NCBI RefSeq assembly: GCF_029873635.1
Contig: NC_080427.1
Coordinates: forward strand, 74,865,348 to 74,929,347
Length of the DNA: 64,000 nt
From: Malania oleifera
Lineage: Eukaryota; Streptophyta; Magnoliopsida; Santalales; Ximeniaceae
Direction: 5' to 3'
Positions 57,665-64,000 of the stretch are shown in pieces. The notes beneath the pieces are model-generated. The model saw nothing but the letters and a program-made list of their open reading frames with translations. It searched no databases and was not told where the DNA came from. Every line of letters begins with the position of its first letter. The first letter of the stretch is position 1. The position numbers and the translations under genes were made by a program.

Positions 57665-58588
57665 TCAGATCCCTATGGAAAATATTACAGACAAATATAG
57701 TTTACGGAGCACAGTACCATTGCTATATACAGAATATAGTGCAACCACATATCACAGATAGTGTGTGGGTACCGTCTAACCGTGCTTGGAGAGGATGCAG
57801 CTCCTCAATTCACTGGGTTCAGGGAGCTAGTTAGATGAGGTAGCAACCAATCTCGTGCTTAGGAGTGGATGTAGTTTGTCCGGGCTGAGGTAGTGTAGAG
57901 TATAATGACTTACCTAGAGGGCCGACCAGGTTAGGTCCCGCCTACGGGCTGCACAACCCTGTCATGAGGGGTCAAATTATGACATACGGAGTCGCAGGGA
58001 AAGAGCACATTTATGTATATGTATATGTATATAGTTTTACAGCTTTTGTCATATGCAGTATGATATAGTAGTATAAATAATAGAAAGTTCAGATGTTACA
58101 AATATTTTAAGCTACTCTATATGTGTTTTACAGATTTTCCAAATCATGCAATTTTAAATACTATTATTATAGTTTTATGACTCGGTTGCCACATACTACT
58201 AATAGCATATTTCCACTTACTAAGTGTCGTCTCACCCTAATATTCTAACATTTTTCAGGTGAGCTAGTTAAGCGAGCATATCAGGCTCGTAGATAGAGAT
58301 TTCTTGGTTACCCTAGTTACAGGGTAAGATGGTGTAGAGTTTTGTATTTTTGAGATAGATTTTATTGGGGAGAGATGTATTTTATGACTATGTGATGGAA
58401 ATACTGAGTTCTAGTATTGTATGGTATATGTGGCTATGTGATTTATGTTTCCGCTATATAGGTATGATATTGTATACAGTAATACCCCAGCGCCCTTAAG
58501 GTCTGAGTTTTCATAGCAAGGATATCGGAGAAGTTTATATATTTAAAAAAAAAATGATGGTGATATAAATTTTGAGGTTGTTACATTT

Positions 58589-58600
58589 TGGTATTAGAGC
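58589..58600 (+). promoter_or_regulatory. Primer-binding site of element D
   Basis: TGGTATTAGAGC has one C-to-T change from the initiator tRNA-Met match. Confidence 0.85.
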
Positions 58601-58907
58601 CTAGGTTGTTAGGTTCTGTAGACTCTAGAGTGCAGCAAGAAACAATATCAGAATATAGGAAAAGAATTTGAAGTTTGTTCTGTGATTCCAGATACAGAAT
58701 TTCGTGGTGGGTTCTATGTTTTTCCTGGAGTGACAATTTCAGGAAAGCTATAGTAAACTATCAACGAGTCGTGTGTTTGGGTTGTAGGATTGGATTTTGG
58801 GGTTAGGATTAGGAGGGATGGTTAATAGAGGATTTGAAGTTTTAGTTGAATAAGTTAGGTCTGTATGGGAAATAGGATTCTGAAACGGTGTTCTATATAT
58901 TTGCAGG

Positions 58908-59870
58908 ATGGACCCAGGAGGCAGTAGCGCTCACGCCAGTGGTGATGATGGAGCGGGTCTTTCTAGTGCAGGAGGTGGAGATTCAGATGCTGTGCTACAT
59001 AGTGTGGTTCAGCAAGTTATGGCTGAGATAGCGTGAAGCTTTAGAGAGCAGGGAGATCCATCTCCAGTTCAGGGATGCACCATAGAGAAATTTATGAAGA
59101 TGAATCTGCCAGCCTTTTCTAGAGCGACTGACCCTGCATTTTCTGAGAATTGGGTGCAGGAGGTAGAGAAGATCCTGATAGTACTTCATTGCATCGATGA
59201 GTAGAGAGTCTTATATGCTACATATAAACTGGCGAGGGAGTTCGAGAGGTGGTGGATAGTTACCAGGCTATTGGAGGAGCAGAGGGTTATACCAGTGCCA
59301 ATGTCCTGGGCTCGATTCAAGGAGGTGTTCTTCGATAGGTATTATCCTACCTCTCAGAGAGGCTCGGGTACAGAAGATTCTGTGTTTGTCCCAGGGGTCG
59401 ATGACAGTCTAGCAGTACGTGGTGAGATTTATCGAGCTCTCGCGTTTCTGCCCATATATTGTCCCCGATGAAGTGAAGAAAGCCAGAATATTCGAGAGAA
59501 ACTTGAGGCGAGATATTTATAGGCAGGTGGCGGTACTGAGGATCCAGGATTTTACAGAGTTGGTTGACAGGGCTACTATAGCAAAGGAGAGTCTACTCAG
59601 GGAGACTGAGACACAGAGTCAGAAGAAGAGGACTGCGCCCTCGAGTTTTTAGGCAGGTCCCAGCCGAGGCCCTTGGAAAGGAGGTAGATCTAGTGGAGGC
59701 TAGAGACATATGGTAGAGCACAGTGGATTTCAGGGTAGACAACTGCCTGCCATATGTCCTAGATGCGGACGGAGACATCCTGGTGAGTGCCGACTGAGGG
59801 AGAATGTTTGTTATCGCTGTGGGAGGCCCGGTCATATGGCTTGATCCTGTAAGATGTCACCAGGTTATAT
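58908..59870 (+). pseudogene. gag: Gag with zinc knuckle (element D)
   Basis: The start ATG at 58908 (MDPGGSSAHASGDDG) directly follows ATTTGCAGG, a good splice acceptor. Core text: VLYATYKLAREFERWW, RLLEEQRVIPVPMSWARF, KEVFFDRYYPTSQR (59271-59360) and then, after a frame change near 59365, VRFIELSRFCPYIVPDEVKK to TELVDRATIAKESL (59419-59652). Two knuckle-like clusters, CPRCGRRHPGECR and CYRCGRPGHMA, lie at 59755-59840; the last Cys follows a stop. Stops occur near 59034, 59203 and 59650. Confidence 0.88.
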
Positions 59871-60480
59871 ACCGACTCCTAGGCCATTTCGAGGAAGATA
59901 CCAGGCGCCCCATGGAGGTCAATATATAAATACCGTGCTAGTGAGGGTTTATGCATTGATGCCGGGAGACGCTGAGACGGCTGGAGACGTGGTCATTGGC
60001 ACCCTTACTGTTTTACCATACAAAATTATTGTTTTGTTTGATACAGGTGCCACCCACTCTTTTATATCAGTGGGGTATATCAGAATAACTAGGGTAGAGA
60101 CACAGCTATTAGATGTAGAATTATCTGTGGGTACACTAATGGGATCTATGGTAAAATGTAGAAAAATGCTTCGAAATTTTCCAGAAAGTATTCCGGAGAG
60201 AGTGCTATTAGCCGATCTTGTGGTCTTAGATATGTAGGGGTTTGATGTGATACTGGGCATGGACTGGTTAGCTACTCATTACACTAGCATTGATTGCCAC
60301 TAGAAAGAAGTAATTTTTAGACCCCCGAATGAGCAAGAATATAGATTTGTGGGTTCATGTGTACATGCCTCACCACAGCTGGTGTCGGCTATTAAGGTGA
60401 GGAGATTGCTATAGGGTGGTTGCCGAGGGTATGTTGCATACATAAAAGAGTTTCGAAAAGGAGAATTAAAACAAGCTGAC
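59871..60480 (+). pseudogene. pol: Aspartic protease and linker (element D)
   Basis: 59854-60237 is open and includes VLFDTGATHSF with the DTG active site at 60040-60051, preceded by PGDAETAGDVV. After a TAG at 60235 the frame continues with GFDVILGMDWLATHY and FRPPNEQEYRFVGS, the usual protease end. The active site is intact, unlike in B and A. Confidence 0.88.
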
Positions 60481-61629
60481 ATGCCAGTAGTGAGAGAATT
60501 TCCAAACGTCTTTCTAGATAAATTGCTTGGTTTGCCACCAGACCGAGAGAATAAGTTTATTGTAGATCTGTTGTCGAGGTCTGCACCAGTATCTATAGTA
60601 CCATATCGTATGGATCTAGTCGAGTTGAGAGAATTGAAAGATCAATTACAGGAATTGTTGGATAGAGGTTTCATCAGGCCCAGTGTGTCGCCCTGGGGAG
60701 CGCCAGTTTTGTTCGTGAGAAAGAAAGATGGAACCATGAGGATGTGTATTGATTACACAGAGATAAATAAATTGACAGTTAAGAATAAATATCCTCTACT
60801 CAGGATCGATGACTTGTTTGATTAGCTCCAGGGGACCCAGGTTTATTCAAAAATTGACCAGCGGTTGGGTTATCATCGGGTGAGAGTGAGGGCAGAGGAC
60901 GTCTCGAAGAAGGCATTTCAGACGAGGTATAGGAATTACGAGTTCTTGGAGATGCCATTTGGGTTAACTAACGCACTAGAAGTATTCATGGATTTGATGA
61001 ACCAGGTGTTCCATCAATATTTGGACCAGTTTGTGGTTGTATTTATTGATGACATACTGGTCTACTCGAGGAGTTTTAAGGAGCATGAACGTCATTTGAG
61101 GCTAGTGTTGCATATATTGAGAGAAAGGAAATTATATGCAAAAATAAAGAAATGTAAGTTCTGGTTAAGGCAAGTTACTTTTCTCGGCTATGTGGTCTCC
61201 GAGGTAGGTATATCGGTTGATCCAAGTAAAATAGAGGCAGTGGTGAACTGGGAAAGGCCAGGCAATGTTCAGGGGGTTAGGAGTATTTTGGGATTAGCAG
61301 GCTATTACCGACGTTTCGTAGATGGCTTTTCTAGATTGTCAGGTCCATTAACACGACTTACGAGGAAAAATGTAAAATTTGATTGGACCAATGATTGTGA
61401 ACAGAGTTTTTAGGAGTTAAAGCGGCGGTTAGTTTCAGCTCTGGTATTAGCTATTCCGTCAGGGGAGGACGGGTTTGTAATATACAATGATGCGTCATTG
61501 AAAGGTCTTGGGTGTGTCTTAATGCAGCATCACAGGGTTATTGCATATGCTTCTAGAAAGCTTAAAGAATATAAGAAGAATTATCTTGTGGATGATCTAG
61601 AATTAGTTGCAGTGGTGTACGCTCTAAAA
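60481..61629 (+). pseudogene. pol: Reverse transcriptase and partial RNase H (element D)
   Basis: 60481-60825 and 60865-61413 are open and in the same frame, with one TAG at 60823. Motifs: [41 protein letters not shown], the catalytic [14 protein letters not shown] (61036-61077) with both Asp present, [19 protein letters not shown] and [11 protein letters not shown]. RNase H follows after a TAG at 61411: FVIYNDASLKG and [13 protein letters not shown], with catalytic Asp and Glu present, and breaks off at the inverted junction. Confidence 0.92.
61622..61629. other. Inverted junction between D and E
   Basis: Plus-strand RNase H text of D (AVVYALK) runs into minus-strand integrase N-terminal text of E (DDSIRRTILE). 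The shared bases CTCTAAAA can be assigned to either element. Neither has its remaining part here. Confidence 0.8.
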
Positions 61630-62480
61630 TCGTCCTCCTGATGCTGTCATCTGCAAGAACACACAATTTGGCGCGAAATTTTAGAGCCCCTTCGTCAGAA
61701 ATGCTGAATTCTTCCCCCTGACCATCGTGTACTCTGGCAATCACTTTTTCCAATTCCAGATCATCCCTTTAAGCAGCTTTAATTCTCTCATAAAGTGTAG
61801 GCTGTACAACCAAACTGGAAATAAGCGCCTGAGGATCATTTTCCATTAACTCCACACCTAGTCTTTCCAAGTCCATTTGAAATGGATGCTGAATTACTGT
61901 TGCTAGTTGTGCTGTGTCTCTTGATTTATGGCTCAAAGAATCAGCCACCACATTTGCTTTACCTGGGTGGTAACTGATGGTACAGTCGTAATCCTTGATA
62001 AGTTCCAACCACCTCCTATGCCGCATGTTCAACTCTTTTTGTGTGAAGAAAAACTTTAGGCTCTTATGATAAGAGAATATCTCACATCTCTCACCATATA
62101 AGTAATGTCTCTAGATCTTTAGTGCATGTACAACTGCAGCCAATTCCAAATCGTGAGTAGCATAGTTCTTTTCATACTCCTTCAACTGTCTGGACTCATA
62201 CGCCACCACCCTACCATGCTACATCAGTACACACCCAAGCCCTTTCAAAGATGTGTCACTGTAAATAACATAACCATCACCTCCCGATGGAATCGTTAGA
62301 ACTGGTGCAGTGACGAGCCTCTTCTTTAATTCCTGGAAGCACTACTTGCATTCTTCATCCCACACAAATCTGGCATTTTTCCTAGTCAATCGTGTGAGTG
62401 GTTCTAACAAAGCTGAAAATCCCTCAACAAAACGACGGTAATAACTTGCCAATCATAAGAAACTTCTAATTTCCTGCACA
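61630..62480 (-). pseudogene. pol: RNase H and integrase start (element E)
   Basis: 62032-61769 is open: [32 protein letters not shown] and [11 protein letters not shown]. 61753 down to the junction reads EEFSISDEGALKFRAKLCV and DDSIRRTIL. Upstream, VIYSDTSLKG and [14 protein letters not shown] are present, but the third catalytic Asp position reads FSYHKS, Asp to Tyr. Stops are at about 61760, 62110 and 62222. Confidence 0.85.
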
Positions 62481-63367
62481 TTCCTCTGCCTAGCCCAACT
62501 TGCCACCACATCGATCTTGCTAGGATCCACTGAAATACCGTCCCTTGAGATCACATGACCTAAAAATGCTACCTTCTCAAGCCAGAACTCACACTTGCTA
62601 AACTTGGCATAGAGATTCTCCTATCTGAGTGTCTGCAACACCTGCCTCAAATGCACCTCATGATCCTCAAAACTCCTCGAATACACCAGTATATCATTAA
62701 TGAAAACTACTACAAATTGATTTAAATATTGGTGAAAAACTCTGTTCATCAAGTCCATGAACACAGTCGGGGCATTCGTCAAACCAAAAGGCATAATGAG
62801 GAACACGTAGTGCCTATACCTGGTCCTGAAGGTTGTCTTCGCGACGTCCTATGCTTTTACTCTCACTTGATGATTCCCGGATCTGAGGTCAATCTTGGAA
62901 TATACCCATGTACCTTGGAGCTGATCAAACAGATCATCGATATGAGGTAGAGGACATTTATTCTTAATACTAACTTTGTTTATCTCCCTGTAATCAATAC
63001 ACATCCTCATGGACCCGTCTTTCTTCTTTACAAATAACACTGGAGCTCCCTATGGTGATATACTAGGTCATATAAACCTCTTGTTCAGCAAGTCTTGAAA
63101 CTATTCCTTTAATTCTCCTAATTCGGCTGGAGCCATACGGTAAGGAACCTTAGAAATCGGAGTGATCCCTGGAGGTAAATTTATAGGAAAATTCACCTCG
63201 CGCATAGGAGGTAACTGAGGTAACTCCTTTGGAAAAACATCTAGAAATTCTTGTAGCACTGGGGTGCTGTCAATCTTTAATTCATTTGCGGATACTTCTT
63301 TCACAAATGCTATAAACCCCTGACCTCCGTCCAGAAGTAATCTGCTCGTCTGCACGGCTGACACCAA
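62481..63367 (-). pseudogene. pol: Reverse transcriptase (element E)
   Basis: 63367-63101 carries the linker and RT start ([34 protein letters not shown]). 63040-62849 reads [20 protein letters not shown] and SKIDLRSG. 62806-62621 reads [18 protein letters not shown] and [14 protein letters not shown]. As in F, the catalytic FIDD has become FIND, from a G-to-A change. Single stops separate the open parts. Confidence 0.9.
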
Positions 63368-63478
63368 CTATGTTGGAGCACGTACCTGTGAACCAATGAA
63401 TCTAAATTCCTGCGTACCAGGGGTCTGAAAAATTACCTCTTTCCGATTGCAATCAATGTTGGCATGATTGGCAGCCAA

Positions 63479-63816
63479 CTAGTCCATACCCAGTATTATA
63501 TCAAACCCCCATATATCAAATACAATCAAGTCAGCTGGTAACACTTTCCCCTGAATTTCTATCGAATAGCCCGTAAGTACCCTCTGACATCTTATCACTA
63601 ACACTGATGGTGTAACTACTAACAGCGTTACATCTAATGAATGGGTCTCACTCTCAGATAATTTAACATAAGATGTAGAGATGAAAGAATGAGTAGCACC
63701 TGAGTCTAAAAAAACAATGACTGGATATGATAAAACAGTAAATCTACTGGTCACCACATCTGTAGCAGCCTCTGCATCATCCGGTGTCAGAGCGTATACT
63801 CGCATTAGGGCCATAT
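63479..63816 (-). pseudogene. pol: Aspartic protease (element E)
   Basis: The minus-strand frame 63814-63479 is open: MRVYALTPDDAEAATDVV, FLDSGATHSFISTSYVKL (DSG at 63692-63706) and FDIWGFDIILGMD. The active site is intact. The frame ends in a TAG at a Trp position (GMD-stop-LAA), the usual decay change here. Confidence 0.9.
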
Positions 63817-64000
63817 TCCACTGCTGGCCACCATGTGGTGCCTGATATCCTTCCCAAGCTGCCTAATATCCTCCCCGATAGGGCCTGGGAGCTGGAACCT
63901 GGTCTGGCGAACCTGGACATGCACGTGCCATGTGGTCGGGCCTCCCACATCGGTAGCATATATCGCTCCCTACCCGGCACTCCCCCGAATGACGTCTCCC
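63817..64000 (-). pseudogene. gag: Gag zinc knuckle (element E)
   Basis: On the minus strand CYRCGRPDHMARAC lies at 63917-63958, preceded by HSGECRVGSD at the window edge and followed by a PAPRPYRGGY region with a stop near 63865. The remaining gag lies outside the window. Confidence 0.85.

Larger units (their letters stand above)
56548..58585 (+). repeat. 5' LTR of element D
   Basis: It starts TGTAACAACCCAAG and ends AGGTTGTTACA, 2038 bp. A palindrome array is at 56574-56765 and TATAAGTA at 56772-56779, followed by a TC-rich leader. Donor CAGG|GTAAGG is at 56989, acceptor TTTTCAG|G at 57084, the exon-like block at 57085-57148, donor TAT|GTAAGG at 57149 and acceptor TTTTTCAG|G at 58258. (TA)n at 57630-57662 and the CGGGCTGCACAACCC block (57943-57970) lie in the second gap. 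Confidence 0.88.
56548..61629 (+). mobile_element. Element D: gypsy element truncated in RNase H
   Basis: It has a 5' LTR (56548-58585), primer site (58589-58600), gag, protease, RT and most of RNase H. It then stops at an inverted junction with element E at 61622-61629. The left flank is CAGAT. It is the best-preserved gag-pol in the window: the protease and RT active sites are intact and most damage is single stops. The 3' half is missing. Confidence 0.88.
61630..64000 (-). mobile_element. Element E: gypsy element, minus strand, both ends missing
   Basis: On the minus strand the order from the window edge is gag knuckle, protease, RT, RNase H, integrase start, then the junction with D. It is related to D and F at protein level. 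Its LTRs lie outside the window or are lost. Confidence 0.88.

Overview
This window looks like intergenic heterochromatin from a flowering plant with a large, transposon-rich genome. It holds nested LTR retrotransposons, AT-rich spacers, (TAA)n and (GA)n microsatellites, and plant-type primer sites matching initiator tRNA-Met. I recognise no intact host gene. Every protein-coding segment I can identify is a decayed retrotransposon gag or pol fragment. The letters A to M are my own labels.

Layout. 1-369: end of a minus-strand LTR, cut by the window edge. 370-3961: element J, a Ty3/gypsy gag relic, a polypurine tract and a 2.4 kb LTR. 3962-8213: element K, a deleted minus-strand Ty1/copia element split by a solo LTR (L, 4962-6912, perfect TATAC duplication). 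8214-9707: possible unique host DNA with no recognised gene. 9708-10225: a copia-like solo LTR (M). 10402-31013: element G, a minus-strand Ogre/Tat-like element with no recognisable gag or pol. G contains element F (15399-23701), a minus-strand chromovirus-type gypsy element, and element H (11175-13417), a non-autonomous element in G's LTR. The right LTR of G is broken by element C (31014 onward). The first LTR of C is broken by element A (32238-55170, minus strand). A is broken by element B (37560-50464, plus strand, perfect AATAA duplication). The gag of B is broken by element I (41156-43433), a relative of H. The chain G, C, A, B, I is five insertions deep. In the leader of C lies element D (56548-61629, plus strand), which ends inside RNase H at an inverted junction with element E (61630 to the window end, minus strand).

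How the parts relate. A, B, C, D, E, F, J and L have gypsy features: gag with a CCHC knuckle, then protease, RT, RNase H and integrase, ending in a chromodomain-like tail where present. Their LTRs are 2.0-2.9 kb and the primer site matches initiator tRNA-Met, which fits the Tekay/Del-type chromoviruses. They are inactive: stop codons are frequent, catalytic residues are lost, and internal deletions occur at short microhomologies.

The most interesting signal is in the LTRs. Ten LTR copies share a gene-like layout: a promoter, a pyrimidine-rich first exon, a splice donor, a first intron, a 62-65 nt exon-like block ending in GTAAGG-type donors, a long second intron that holds all the length variation, and a T-rich acceptor before the primer site. 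Upstream of the TATA box, one LTR group carries an array of palindromes built on CGTCGACG. Separately, H and I look like two copies of one non-autonomous element family of about 2.25 kb with 8 bp target duplications; each carries a cluster of a different short palindrome.
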